Below, in pieces: positions 12,714-24,753 of a stretch of DNA of 64,000 nt. This DNA comes from Ooceraea biroi (Eukaryota; Arthropoda; Insecta; Hymenoptera; Formicidae). The notes beneath the pieces were generated by a model. The model was not told where the DNA came from, did not search any database, and saw only the letters and a program-made list of their open reading frames with translations. Numbering within the stretch: position 1 is the first letter of the stretch; the number at the start of each line of letters is the position of its first letter. A program made the position numbers and the translations under genes. The stretch is from the NCBI RefSeq assembly GCF_003672135.1, contig NC_039513.1, positions 11,073,971-11,137,970 on the forward strand. Reading direction: 5' to 3'.

Positions 12714-13705
12714 TACCCAGTAAGCAAAATGTGTGCAATCTGCCAGCAGATTGGCAACAGATTACTGCAGAAGTTGATAGCAAATTGGCATCCGTTATGT
12801 CCGCATTAGGATGGTGATCTGCCAGCAGAGCCTGCTAACAGACTCTGACGGCAGATTGGCGGCAGAAACCGAGCAGGATCTGTTAACATCTGACGGCAGA
12901 TTGACGGCGGAAACCGAACAGAATCTGCAGCTTTTGGCCATTCATATTTACGATATATTAAAGCATGTGTTTACTTTTAACACACTATAAATTGTTAAAA
13001 GAACGCATTTGTTTGTTTGTTAAATTAAAGTACATTTGGCTTGATGTGTCTTTCTGACAGTTCGTTGCATAATCTCTCTCTTATTGTTAATTTATTCTAA
13101 TCCGAAGTCCGAATTTTGCTTTCGAACTTCAGATTGCTCGTGGCGTGCGTGAACTGCATGGACGTTGTCCATGGGAGCCTCCGTGCCGCAAGTGCAAAAA
13201 TTTTCAGAAAAATTAATATTATCGTGCCAAGGCGCGTATATTAACTTATATAACCGTTAGGCTAAATCTTAACATCGAGTAAGAACTCGACGCGTGCACC
13301 GCATAGCGGTGCGGAGCGAAAACACATATTCATAGCCGTGTAAATTTGAATACTGTCAAAAGCTGCAGATCCTGTTCGGTTTCTGCTGCCAATCTGCTGT
13401 TAGATTCCGCGCGCGCAGATCTTGCTCGGTTTCTGCTGCCAATCTGCCGTTAGATTCCGCGCGCGCAGATCTTGCTCGGTTTCTGTCGACAATCCGACTT
13501 CAAGCCATGTTTGCAGATTCTGCTCGGTTTCTGCCGCCAATCTGTTCTTAGATTTTGTGAGCAAGCTCTGTTACATTTCTGGCACCAATTTGTCGAATTA
13601 ATCGTTAATAACAACTTCTGTGTCAAATTTGTTGTTTGTTTGGCTGGCAATAGTTGATAGCAGATAGTTAGCGTCATCTGCTTTCGGCAGACTTGCTATC
13701 TGGGT
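12714..13705. mobile_element. TIR element with subterminal repeat arrays
   Basis: The left end reads TACCCAGTAAGCAAA and the right end is the complement of TACCCAGATAGCAAG. Next to each end are arrays of diverged units built on GGCAGATT / AATCTGCC and CGGTTTCTGCTGCCAATCTG, oriented inward from both sides (12740-12935 and 13360-13690). The roughly 400-bp core has no ORF. The arrangement is that of a non-autonomous DNA transposon with subterminal repeats; the superfamily is not identifiable and no target duplication is obvious. Confidence 0.6.
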
Positions 13706-16425
13706 ATCGTGCCATTAGTACGGGGGAGGTGAACGACCTTTGCAACGAGCTTGCGATACATCTCGGCTTAGGTATCCTGAGTCAGGATACCCAAAGTCGG
13801 AGGGGCTGTACCTTGTGACGGCTGCGCCGTTCGTTCTCGAGTTGAACGAACTTGACTTCCCCTAATCGAGAACGCTCGCGACGCCCCGTTCTAATTCTCG
13901 GTTCCCCGCAGCCGTGCTCGCACGTGCCATCCTCCTAACATCGTGTCGATACTCTAGGAAATCGGGAAGTCCTCTATGAAGAGGACTTCCGATGCCCTAT
14001 TACCATGTGGTTTATGTGCCTGATGATCCTAAGAGGTGACAAGAACATACCTAAATCGCTGCCCCGGCGCATTAGCCACCAGCTATACTTAACTTCAAAC
14101 ACGGGGACGAAGATTGATGATTGATCTGTACGTCTCGTGTTCGAGTTCGTGGTGCACGCTTCATAATCTAATTTCAATTGATATTTGTTATTATATTATT
14201 TTTAATAAGCATGAAAAGAATTTGTCTGGAAGGTATTCTCATAAATTGTAAATTTTTTGTAAACGAAACTTGCACCACTCTGTAAAGTTTTCTTGCCAGC
14301 AGCTACCCTTCATGTTATAAATCTCTTCTGGTTAAAAAAGTTGCGTTGATGTAAAGCACGTGCAAGAGTGTGATGACAAACACGTGTGCGTGCCATCGCA
14401 TGAAAAAATCACGATAAATTGATTCACAACTGAGACAACAGTTTTTGATAAGCCATTTAGCTTTTTCGCGTTTGCTTTTCTTTGCATCTCGCAATTGGTC
14501 ATATTACAAATCAAGTACTAGATATATGTTATATGTAATTATTAAAAAATATGAAAGATAATTTAATTCTATGTAACGTAACAAAGCAAAATAAGCTTTA
14601 AGTTGTGACAAAGAATTGTGAAAAACATGTACAAAACATTTTATATAACAAGTGTAATGATATAAAAATCACTTAGGATTGTTATTCAACAAACCAAACA
14701 TTAACTGTAACTTGGTTATCCCTTTGTGTGACACGAGCAACGAGATTTCGCGTGGTCTCGTAAACCACATAAAAGCAGTCCTCGTGACGAGAATAGGGAT
14801 GATCACTAGCGAGCAACCACGCGAGGGTCGCAGAAGACGAAGAGCGAGCACGCGCGCATGCCGCTCCCCGGCTGCACGCGAGAGGGTAGTTGAAGTCCTG
14901 CCTTGACGAGTGACTGTTGGATGCTGACAAAAATAGCGGCGCGACAGCGTTATACACCTACGGATACAACGAACGTCGGCATCGACCAGACGAGAGGAAG
15001 AGTCTACATTCTTGGTCGACTTAAAGAATCGTTCCGCGCTCAGAGGAAGCTCTATTTCCGGTCCGAATCCAAATGCTTATTGACTACAACCGAAGATTTA
15101 CGCGTCGCACACTCAAAAAGTTAGTAATAGTAAAGTAAAGTAAAGCTCAAATTTGTGAAACTGACAAAATCGAAACAATTACACCTCCGAATGGTCAATC
15201 GTCTGTTATTCATGGCGGAAAAAGAGATATGTAATGATTAGCGAAGGTAGATTTAATATTGTAACTGGGAAGGAAACAACAGCGCAGAAAACATCGTTAA
15301 TGAGCATCGACGAGTGCAAAAGATATGCAGACAGTAATCTCGTCATACACCGCCGGTGTGCGTAATGAGTGAGCGCATACGGACTGCGTTAGCATATAAT
15401 TAGCCAGTTCTTCGATAGAGCCGATTTCCTTGAGTACACGCTATTCCATCGACTTCGATCATCAATTCCGAGTCGCGCCCTGGTATATAAGTAATCGCGA
15501 CCTGGAGAGATCGAACACTTCATCGATGTCACAAATACACTGTTATACCGTGTATTATTTAGTGTACCACACGTTAACATTTTATCTATTTCATAACAAT
15601 TTTTTAATTCTTAATTTATTATAAAATCTACTATATTGCATTATTCCTATATTTCCAGATTTGTCTTTGAAATCCTCAAAATTATGGATTCGATGAAGAA
15701 CTTGCGTCTCGATGATCTAACTTGCCTAAAGGAAACTTGATTCGCAAAGATTATTACAGAGATTGTGGATTAAATGTAATACAGTTGATTGAGAGAAACT
15801 GTCGCGCAAGAGCTTACCGGTGTATTTCAACCTCGAAATAGCAGCGTCGTCGGGCCGTCGACTCCTCTCGAGGTTCTCGCGTTCCGCGTCTAAGACGACA
15901 CTTCGCCTCCTTTCTTTTCCTTTCTTTCTTTTCGATTTCTTCGTCGGAATCGCACTTCTCAAACAGAGCAGGAATCCGTCGTCACGAGTGGAACGAACGA
16001 AGAGGACGATCGATGTGCGAAATTCGGTGAGAGATACTTGGAATGCTCGGGACCGCTCGCGTATCTCAAGCGGTTTTTTATTTTAACGATATAAAATAAA
16101 TAAATAGAAAAAAATAAATTAATAAATCGCCCGGACAGATACGTCAAGGTCCGCGAGTAGCTTACTGCGCGAGCCTCTCGTTTCTTCCAGGACTTCCGAA
16201 CGAATCAGCGCGCTCCGACCGACTGCATCGCGCTGCACGACTCGCCCCGAGGAAAAGCTCAGCTCGCGAGCTTTCCTCCCTCGGGAGGAGCTTTACCCCA
16301 CCAGACGTAGGCGGTCTTTTACTTTTAGAAATCGCTGTTTTCGTGTGTTCCTCCTAGTCACGTTGAGAAGAGTAACTGGTAATCCAATGGATTAACATTA
16401 ACGGAATTAATCTTATTGTTTCATC
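13706..16425. other. Gene-less stretch with two strong hairpins
   Basis: GTATCCTGA/TCAGGATAC (about 13771-13790) and GAAGTCCTC/GAGGACTTC (about 13969-13990) are compact inverted repeats in an otherwise unannotated 250-bp stretch. 15820-16084 is open on both strands and the minus reading ends at a GTAAGC donor-like site, but no domain supports an exon. Confidence 0.35.
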
Positions 16426-16525
16426 NNNNNNNNNNNNNNNNNNNNNNNNNNNNNNNNNNNNNNNNNNNNNNNNNNNNNNNNNNNNNNNNNNNNNNNNNNN
16501 NNNNNNNNNNNNNNNNNNNNNNNNN
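16426..16525. other. Assembly gap (100 N)
   Basis: Exactly 100 N. Confidence 0.99.
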
Positions 16526-16567
16526 GTACGTATCTAACTAGCCGAAACGCTACGACTTCTTTGCAGG

Positions 16568-17343
16568 AGTTAAATTGATTAGGCTATTCGAATTTCGCTA
16601 ATTCAGTGAATGCTTAACTTCGTACCACGCTGTCGCACAAATTTCGCAAACAGCAGTTTGGAGCTCGTCCTTCGCAGATATAAATAAATTTCCCTCTCTG
16701 TCGTCGATCACCCCCGTCAAATTAACCATTAGCTGAAAGCTCCTGAATGCCGTCTACTACACTGGCTGATTTTCAGCCCGAAACTGTGCAGCTAGTCCCT
16801 TCCGAAACCAGCACTTTATTCTTTTATGTACTTGAGGAAAACTCTTGCAACAGGTCTTCCTCGTATTTCCTTGTTTTCCTCATTCGTAACCGTACCTCCT
16901 CGATGCTGAAAGCCTCTTTCATCTTCAAATATTCTTCGTGCTCCCTCTGCCCTCCTTTATCCTTCCCTGGCTCTCTTCTCGGCTTCTTCCGCTTCGCAAG
17001 CTCCTCTGCCCGTTCTTTCTCAGGCCTGCTTGTCCTCTCCTCCTGCCAAAAGCTGCTCCCGTTTCTTGCGCTCTTCCCTGTCTCGTTCGGCTGCCTCCTC
17101 CTGTAACTTTCTACTCCGCTTTGGCTGCCAGCTTCGCCCGCTTCTTCGCTCCCATCTTGTGGTCTGGGATTTCTGTCTTGTCAGCCGCATCGTCGTCACC
17201 TCCGTCGACTTCCCTGTTGTTGTCTTCCTCACGCGGCTGGTGATTAACATTTCCCTGCATACGGTGTCTGGCATTTCTAACACCGGCTGCTCTCCTTACC
17301 GGGCGACCTTGTACATCTGGAACTTGTGCTTTCTCAGCACCTA
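16568..17343 (-). pseudogene. DDRGK1: DDRGK1 (UFMylation adaptor) pseudogene
   Basis: DDRGK1 (UFBP1) is an ER-anchored adaptor of the UFM1 ligase complex. Read on the minus strand, three frames in succession give its recognisable parts: a basic stretch with DHKMGAKKRAKL (17190-17110), the charged helix RKLQEEAAERDREERKKREQ (about 17115-17055), HEEYLKMKEAFSIEE (about 16945-16900), YEEDLLQEF, and finally GVIDDREGNLFIS (16716-16680), which corresponds to the signature GVIDDRGKF. At least three frame changes and several stops (for example TAG at about 17112) interrupt it, so it cannot encode the protein. The N-terminal membrane anchor is absent. About 780 bp carry no intron, which fits a 5'-truncated retrocopy. 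A TATCCGTAG acceptor-like sequence just upstream leaves room for a decayed genomic duplicate. Confidence 0.85.
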
Positions 17344-17356
17344 CGGATAAAAACAA

Positions 17357-17759
17357 ATTACTGATTGATTGACATACATATACTTGCTTCTGACATAAAG
17401 CTTTTTAACATTTATGATATTAAAGATCGAGAAATTCCGAAAATCAGTGAGATAAATCCTTGCGTTCAATTATCCCTTTAAATTAACAATAAACGTCATT
17501 CAACTGTCAAGCAGCTGTTTTGGATAGGTTAAGTAGCGTGGTCACGAGTTACGATCTACTGTATCGTCTTGGAAAGAAACTATTAGCAAACAGCAGCGTA
17601 CCCAGTTTACGTTGCAAGAAAACAGAGCATAAGATGATTAATAAAAGAAGCGCTGACGCGATGAACATCAACAAAGTAACATCCATTTTCAGTAAATCTG
17701 ATGTGTTACACTCTTGCAGCGAGTGCAGACTTGCCGCTTGGCAAGAGGTAACGTGGCAA
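17357..17759. other. Intergenic spacer
   Basis: Between the DDRGK1 pseudogene and the promoter region of the nessun dorma-type gene. Nothing else is recognised. Confidence 0.4.
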
Positions 17760-18070
17760 CCAATCGCCTTGCCTTACGTACTGTTACGTGCGGAAAAACG
17801 GGCGACGATTGGTTACCACGTGGCCACGTGGGCCACTATCAGCTAGAAAATTATATTCATAATTTGATTTGCGAAAAACATTTGGTTACCGATGATCGAT
17901 CATGTCGATGCTTCGCGGTTATCATCGAGCTCACTGGGCCCGTTATCCACAAAACTTGCTGTGAATAATATTTCGTAGGTGTCGCCCCTAAGCACGTGCA
18001 TGTTTTAAAACGGTGTTTTCGAACCGGTAACGTATGAGCAGTTCTTTACAAGGAAAGAAAGGGGCACGTG
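17760..18070 (+). promoter_or_regulatory. E-box/CCAAT cluster upstream of nessun dorma homologue
   Basis: The 320 bp before the start codon contain four perfect CACGTG E-boxes (17817-17822, 17825-17830, 17993-17998, 18065-18070), the first two only 8 bp apart. There is a CCAAT box at 17760-17764 and an inverted one (ATTGG) at 17808-17812, 48 bp apart. Paired CCAAT boxes are typical of G2/M genes bound by NF-Y in animals, which suits a cytokinesis gene. Binding is inferred only from motif density. Confidence 0.5.
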
Positions 18071-18077
18071 CGAAACC

Positions 18078-20156
18078 ATGAGCGAACACATGAATATATA
18101 TACCTTCCACGAGAGTTTCGAGGAAAGACTAGAGGAGTACATTGAGATATTGACGACGGAGGGGAAAGTGATACCCGCCTCGCAGATCCACGAGGAATGG
18201 TCGTGCGACGTGGAGCTCGTCATAGAACCGGTTGGCTGGCAGGCATTCTGGAACATACCGCGTTCCACGTGCGAAAATTATCACATTCGTTATCCGACGG
18301 TAGTCCTGGTGGAGGTACTGGGGACGGATTATCCCACGCTGTGCGCCAGTGTGAAGATCACAGCCGTTCAGGATGATATACAGCTGCCAGAGAAGCACGA
18401 AGTGCCACTGATCGAACTGTATCCCACTATCAAACAGAAGAATACCTCCCTCGACATATTAGGTACGGAGTTCATTCTCTTGCTGAAGAAAGCGAGCCTT
18501 TATTGCAGAAATATAATATCTCACTCTTCGAGATGTTCACCATCTAATTTTTCTGATACCTTTCTCCATCTATCAGACAGTGAAATTTTTTCTTGAGAAA
18601 AGAAAGAGAATGAGGGCTCAGTTTCTTCAGGAGAGCACTGACATAATTTGCATACTTGATAACAGGCACTGCACACTGCGTGGATCGACTGCGGCTCTTC
18701 TATAACCACTTGTGGATGCCATGGGATGAGGATGACGACGACGACATTGATTGGGTGGACCAGCATCTGAGATCAAGGCTCAGATTGTACTACGACATGC
18801 AAGGAGTCATCAATAAAGAAACGTGTGATATAATCAAGTCGTTACTCAGCGAAGGGAGAGAGATACGAAACAAGATTACGATATTAGAGTGCGCATTACC
18901 TGACGACGATGACGCCCCGCAGGAAGAGTTGGCAAAGGAAACGTGTGCGCTCATGCAGCTTCATCTACGGCTTCAGCAGATCAAAGCAGAGATAGACGTG
19001 CTGGAGAACCCACAAATGAGAGACCTTCTTTGGAAAAACCGATCCCTGGAAAAGAAGAAGAAACGGAGTAATAATACAGACAAGGACAAGAGCTACTACC
19101 TTGTGTGGGAGGGTGGTACAGTTAAACAATTGCAGGAAGTTTCCAACAAGATTCACACAATGTTGCCTGAGGATATGTCCATTAAGTATGCTTCGACTCC
19201 CTCAAATAATTTTAAGAGAATTCGGCAATCATACTTTCTACATCGTAACGTGTATTTCAGAATTTGTGGATACTTGGAGGATGTTCTCGACATAAGCGAG
19301 GTGGGTGATACTATTTTGCTAGGTGAAGGGAAACACCCTATCAAGCATTCCAGTGGACTGGGAGAGAAGGGCACGATCATAGGAATCCATGATACGGAGA
19401 AAGTTATTCTTTCTCCGAGGGAATCAGATGTTTCATCATCTTTGCTGAATTTTCACGGCACCGAGGTACTACCTGATTACATATCCCAATAATAATAAAT
19501 TTTATACAATTTTCGTAACTTAATTTTAACTGTAGCATTTTGTGCGCGGTAACAGATCCTGCTGAAAAATATCTGCATTGATTTGGAAGAACTTCAGGCG
19601 GGCATAATCATCAGGAAAGACTGTACTGCGGTCATGACTAATTGCAGAATATGTGTCTCGAGTACTAATCCAAGTAGCGTTAAGTGGGGTGTAATTGCTA
19701 TGCCGGGTGCAAAATTGGTATTTAACAAGACAGTTTTTCAAGGATTAGGAACCGCAGTCGTCACTTATGCAACCAGTGAAGTGATCCTGAACGAGTGCCG
19801 CTTTGAGCAATGTTACGAGGGAGTACGGGTAAAATCACGCATACATGTCTTTCACAGTCTTTAGCAGATGCGCATTGTTCCTTCGAGATATTTATGAGTA
19901 TAAATCTTTTTTTCAGCTCACCGATAATGTTCGCTTTACCGCGACCGAGTGTTCCTTTAATAAAATCGAGTCCTGTGCTGTAGTAATGGAATCTGAAACC
20001 GTAAATCGTTCGGGGACGAAAATAGGAAGTGAGGAGATATTCGGCGAGATATCGGAAATCTCGTTCAACGAATGTAAATTTGACAAAGAAAAAAGTTTCA
20101 TGTTAAAACCAAAAAGCGCCTCTGCTTTGATGACTTTGAATAAGACGGAATCGTGA
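18078..20156 (+). CDS. nesd: Nessun dorma / SHCBP1 homologue, four exons
   Basis: Drosophila Nessun Dorma is a centralspindlin partner needed for cytokinesis; its vertebrate relative is SHC SH2-domain binding protein 1. Exons read 18078-18462, 18666-19465, 19556-19828 and 19917-20156, with GT/AG junctions (TTAG|GTACGG, AACAG|GCACTG, CCGAG|GTACTA, GTAACAG|ATCC, TACGG|GTAAAA, TTTCAG|CTCACC). Phases fit, giving one 565-residue frame. The N-terminal third is alpha/beta-rich with WSCDVELVIEPVGWQAFWNIP. An acidic DEDDDDDIDW stretch and a coiled-coil-like region follow in exon 2. From DTILLGEGKH onward come short repeated beta-strand motifs (KDCTAVMTNCRI, SEVILNECRFEQC, ATECSFNKIESCAVV) typical of a right-handed parallel beta-helix (pectin-lyase-like), the fold of SHCBP1 C-termini. 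The start ATG is the first in frame. No disruption is visible; this is the only complete host gene in the window. Confidence 0.88.
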
Positions 20157-20177
20157 TGCGACCGCGTTACTCGTCAT

Positions 20178-20183
20178 AATAAA
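20178..20183 (+). terminator. Polyadenylation signal AATAAA
   Basis: AATAAA begins 22 bases after the stop codon of the nessun dorma homologue, so the 3' UTR may be very short. A second AATAAA near 20310 is an alternative. Confidence 0.55.
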
Positions 20184-21560
20184 TTCTTGTAAATTGTACA
20201 TCACCTCGAAAATGCAAATTTTTCTATGTAGAAAATGGACTTTATAAATTTTTAAATTTTTCTATGAAAATACACATCGTTACACGCAAATGTTTCACGT
20301 TTTCTCAATAAATATAGTTTATTCCTTTTTATTCTTGCACGTTTCTTTCATCTTTCCTTCATCTCATGATAACGTATCGATACCTCGGTAAAAACAGGTG
20401 TTCGGTGACTGTCGTTTCTCACACCAGGTGTCGTCATCATTATTACATTTCGAATCGGCGCTGATGATGAATTTATCAGTGCGCGGCGCGTTGAATTGTG
20501 TAGGCTGGTGTATTAAATTCAGGTTATGACAATTCAAAGATTAAAAAGTGTGATCAAGACAGTATCAACTTATCACGTCTCCCGAAAACCTCGCATAACA
20601 TCCGAGTTAACGTATCCGCTAAGTTTTCCGCGCAGTCTCGCGGAAATTCAAGTGTTCTATAACCTCATTGCCAAACTGTCGAACTCGTTGCTCCGCCGTC
20701 TCGTCAATAAACGTAAGTAACTTTCACTCGCTCATCGAGAGCAAAAGTAACTAAATCGTGAGACGCTTCGATGTACGCGAAATTCATCCGAACCACGAAG
20801 TTGCCGGTCGCGAACATAACCTAGATACATAACGTAGCTTGTCCATAAGGCTCGCTCGCACCGCTCGTAGCACGTGTGTCGCGTGTACGTGAGAGGTATG
20901 TGTACATGTATGTGTGTGTTGATATGCACGTGGGCGAATCACGCGAATTATAATTTATCGCGCGCGCCGTTATCATCGCGCTATTTTCCTAACCCTGGCC
21001 CCGAATCGCACGCACAAACGGTGTCACAAGTGTTCACGTCTTCTCCTTCCCTTTCTCGTCGCTACCACCCGCTGCTGTCACTGGCCATGCGGTCACACGC
21101 GTCGACACGCGCGTTCGCACGTGTGAAAGGAAACGTCATCACTCTCTCGCGGATTCATCCCCATCGATCCGAGCCTTCGGCGATGTGATTAATCGCGGTT
21201 TTCCGTCGTCGAGCGAGATAAAACCGCGCGGCCGTCACGCTTTGGTATTGAAGCGCAATGATTAATCGCGGGATGCAGGAGCGCGGGGCGAGGATGGCGA
21301 TCTGTCGTTGGCAGTGCGCTAAGCGCGCCGCGTAGCCGTGATGCGCGAGCGCGATGCATATTCATGATGCAAAGGTATTCCGCAAGCGGATCTAACAAAA
21401 ATGACGAATCTCGTATTCTGCAGATCCTTACGGACGCGCGATTTCCGCGTTCGAGCGTCGCATTTATCGCCACATTTTGCGTTACAAGCGTCTACCACGT
21501 ATTTATGGCCATTACTATAATTTATTTCCTTTCATCTCCTCTCCAGTCTTTTTTTAGTTA
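20184..21560. other. Gene-less stretch; possible 5' UTR exon
   Basis: At about 20470-20715 a CpG-rich stretch ends in CAATAAAC|GTAAGT, a good splice donor with no convincing coding frame. It could be the untranslated first exon of the gene whose coding start is at 24881, with the tandem array lying in the intron. This is inference only. The rest, to 21560, shows nothing. Confidence 0.3.
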
Positions 21561-24500
21561 AACGTTGTAAGAGGCGAAAAATAATTAGGAGACTGCCTTA
21601 GATTTGAACTCGAACTCTCCGGGATGGATCCCTGGTTCACACGCCTAGGTCTTAGGCTGTACGGCCAATACTTCTACTGTTGTGATCAACTTGTTTTCAT
21701 TCCGATCCTCTACACGACCTGTCAGTCTCGACTATCTTTCCAGATCTTACAGCTCGGCCAGCCTGACATCACATTCGTCCCCGAATGTCTCCAAATCGTC
21801 GGTTCACTCCACTTGAGTCCCTCCCAACCTCCATTTTTGGTTCACTCTTCTGAGTCCCTCCCAACATCCATTTTTGGTTCACTCTTCTGAGTCCCTCCCA
21901 ACATCCATGTTGGTTCACTCCTCTGAGTCCTTCCCAATCTCCATGTTGGTTCACTCCTCTGAGTCCATCCCGACCTCCATGTTCAGGCTTCACTACCGGC
22001 CAGCTGCTGCTCAATTCCCTCCTCTCCGAGGGGTAGCGGATGAATCTCAACCGTCTTCGAGGGGTAACGGATTTTATCTCATTTCTGAATTGTAAGAGGC
22101 GAAAAATAACTAGGAAACTGCCTTAGATTTGAACTCGAACTCTCCGGGATGGATCCCTGGTTCACACGCCTAGGTCTTAGGCTGTACGGCCAATACTTCT
22201 ACTGTTGTGATCAACTTGTTTTCATTCCGATCCTCTATACGACCTGTCAGTCTCGACTATCTTTCCAGATCTTACAGCTCGGCCAGCCTGACATTACATT
22301 CGTCCCCGAATGTCTCCAAATCGTCGGTTCACTCCACTTGAGTCCCTCCCAACCTCCATTTTTGGTTCACTCTTCTGAGTCCCTCCCAACATCCATTTTT
22401 GGTTCACTCTTCTGAGTCCCTCCCAACCTCCATGTTGGTTCACTCCTCTGAGTCCTTCCCAATCTCCATGTTGGTTCACTCCTCTGAGTCCATCCCGACC
22501 TCCATGTTCAGGCTTCACTACCGGCCAGCTGCTGCTCAATTCCCTCCTCTCCGAGGGGTAGCGGATGAATCTCAACCGTCTTCGAGGGGTAACGGATTTT
22601 ATCTCATTTCTGAATTGTAAGAGGCGAAAAATAACTAGGAAACTGCCTTAGATTTGAACTCGAACTCTCCGGGATGGATCCCTGGTTCACACGCCTAGGT
22701 CTTAGGCTGTACGGCCAATACTCCTACTGTTGTGATCAACTTGTTTTCATTCCGATCCTCTATACGACCTGTCAGTCTCGACTATCTTTCCAGATCTTAC
22801 AGCTCGGCCAGCCTGACATTACATTCGTCCCCGAATGTCTCCAAATCGTCGGTTCACTCCACTTGAGTCCCTCCCAACCTCCATTTTTGGTTCACTCTTC
22901 TGAGTCCCTCCCAACATCCATTTTTGGTTCACTCTTCTGAGTCCCTCCCAACCTCCATGTTGGTTCACTCCTCTGAGTCCTTCCCAATCTCCATGTTGGT
23001 TCACTCCTCTGAGTCCTTCCCAATCTCCATGTTGGTTCACTCTTCTGAGTCCCTCCCAACATCCATTTTTGGTTCACTCTTCTGAGTCCCTCCCAACATC
23101 CATGTTGGTTCACTCCTCTGAGTCCTTCCCAATCTCCATGTTGGTTCACTCCTCTGAGTCCATCCCGACCTCCATGTTCAGGCTTCACTACCGGCCAGCT
23201 GCTGCTCAATTCCCTCCTCTCCGAGGGGTAGCGGATGAATCTCAACCGTCTTCGAGGGGTAACGGATTTTATCCCACTTCTGAATTGTAAGAGGCGAAAA
23301 ATAACTAGGAGACTGCCTTAGATTTGAACTCGAACTCTCCGGGATGGATCCCTGGTTCACACGCCTAGGGCTTAGGCTGTACGGCCAATACTCCTACTGT
23401 TGTGATCAACTTGTTTTCATTCCGATCCTCTATACGACCTGTCAGTCTCGACTATCTTTCCAGATCTTACAGCTCGGCCAGCCTGACATTACATTCGTCC
23501 CCGAATGTCTCCAAATCGTCGGTTCACTCCACTTGAGTCCCTCCCAACCTCCATTTTTGGTTCACTCTTCTGAGTCCCTCCCAACATCCATTTTTGGTTC
23601 ACTCTTCTGAGTCCCTCCCAACCTCCATGTTGGTTCACTCCTCTGAGTCCTTCCCAATCTCCATGTTGGTTCACTCCTCTGAGTCCTTCCCAATCTCCAT
23701 GTTGGTTCACTCTTCTGAGTCCCTCCCAACATCCATTTTTGGTTCACTCTTCTGAGTCCCTCCCAACATCCATGTTGGTTCACTCCTCTGAGTCCTTCCC
23801 AATCTCCATGTTGGTTCACTCCTCTGAGTCCATCCCGACCTCCATGTTCAGGCTTCACTACCGGCCAGCTGCTGCTCAATTCCCTCCTCTCCGAGGGGTA
23901 GCGGATGAATCTCAACCGTCTTCGAGGGGTAACGGATTTTATCCCACTTCTGAATTGTAAGAGGCGAAAAATAACTAGGAGACTGCCTTAGATTTGAACT
24001 CGAACTCTCCGGGATGGATCCCTGGTTCACACGCCTAGGGCTTAGGCTGTACGGCCAATACTCCTACTGTTGTGATCAACTTGTTTTCATTCCGATCCTC
24101 TACACGACCTGTCAGTCTCGACTATCTTTCCAGATCTTACAGCTCGGCCAGCCTGACATCACATTCGTCCCCGAATGTCTCCAAATCGTCGGTTCACTCC
24201 ACTTGAGTCCCTCCCAACCTCCATTTTTGGTTCACTCTTCTGAGTCCCTCCCAACATCCATTTTTGGTTCACTCTTCTGAGTCCCTCCCAACATCCATGT
24301 TGGTTCACTCCTCTGAGTCCTTCCCAATCTCCATGTTGGTTCACTCCTCTGAGTCCATCCCGACCTCCATGTTCAGGCTTCACTACCGGCCAGCTGCTGC
24401 TCAATTCCCTCCTCTCCGAGGGGTAGCGGATGAATCTCAACCGTCTTCGAGGGGTAACGGATTTTATCTCATTTCTGAATTGTAAGAGGCGAAAAATAAC

Positions 24501-24671
24501 TAGGAAACTGCCTTAGATTTGAACTCGAACTCTCCGGGATGGATCCCTGGTTCACACGCCTAGGTCTTAGGCTGTACGGCCAATACTTCTACTGTTGTGA
24601 TCAACTTGTTTTCATTCCGATCCTCTATACGACCTGTCAGTCTCGACTATCTTTCCAGATCTTACAACGTT
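21561..24671. repeat. Minisatellite array of 525/670-bp units
   Basis: Units begin GTAAGAGGCGAAAAATAA at 21567, 22092, 22617, 23287, 23957 and 24482, so lengths are 525, 525, 670, 670 and 525 plus a 184-bp partial unit. Within each unit is a second-level repeat of about 36 bp (GGTTCACTCYTCTGAGTCC then CTCCCAACATCCAT). There are five copies in 525-bp units and nine in 670-bp units; the 145-bp difference equals four subunits. Units are nearly identical, so homogenisation is recent. The array starts GTAAG, ends CTTAC, and is bounded on both sides by AACGTT (21561-21566 and 24666-24671). Both strands are open across it because 525 is divisible by three, so the many ORFs here are not genes. Confidence 0.92.
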
Positions 24672-24753
24672 AAACGAGGACTAATTAATTTTACAAAAGC
24701 TGGAAAAAAGTACGTGTTACTGACAGTATCTGAATTTTTCGTTCCTTTGCAGT

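Noticed and set aside
15820..16084. Possible minus-strand exon ending at GTAAGC
   Set aside because: The opposite strand is equally open over the same 88 codons and the peptide is basic low-complexity without homology I can name.
21624..24485. Repeated 73-117-codon ORFs on both strands across the tandem array
   Set aside because: They repeat with the 525/670-bp unit and exist on both strands at once; unit length divisible by three keeps frames open. No domain.
21567..24665. Regular repeats that might suggest a CRISPR array
   Set aside because: Eukaryotic context; the repeats are adjacent minisatellite units without unique spacers or cas genes.
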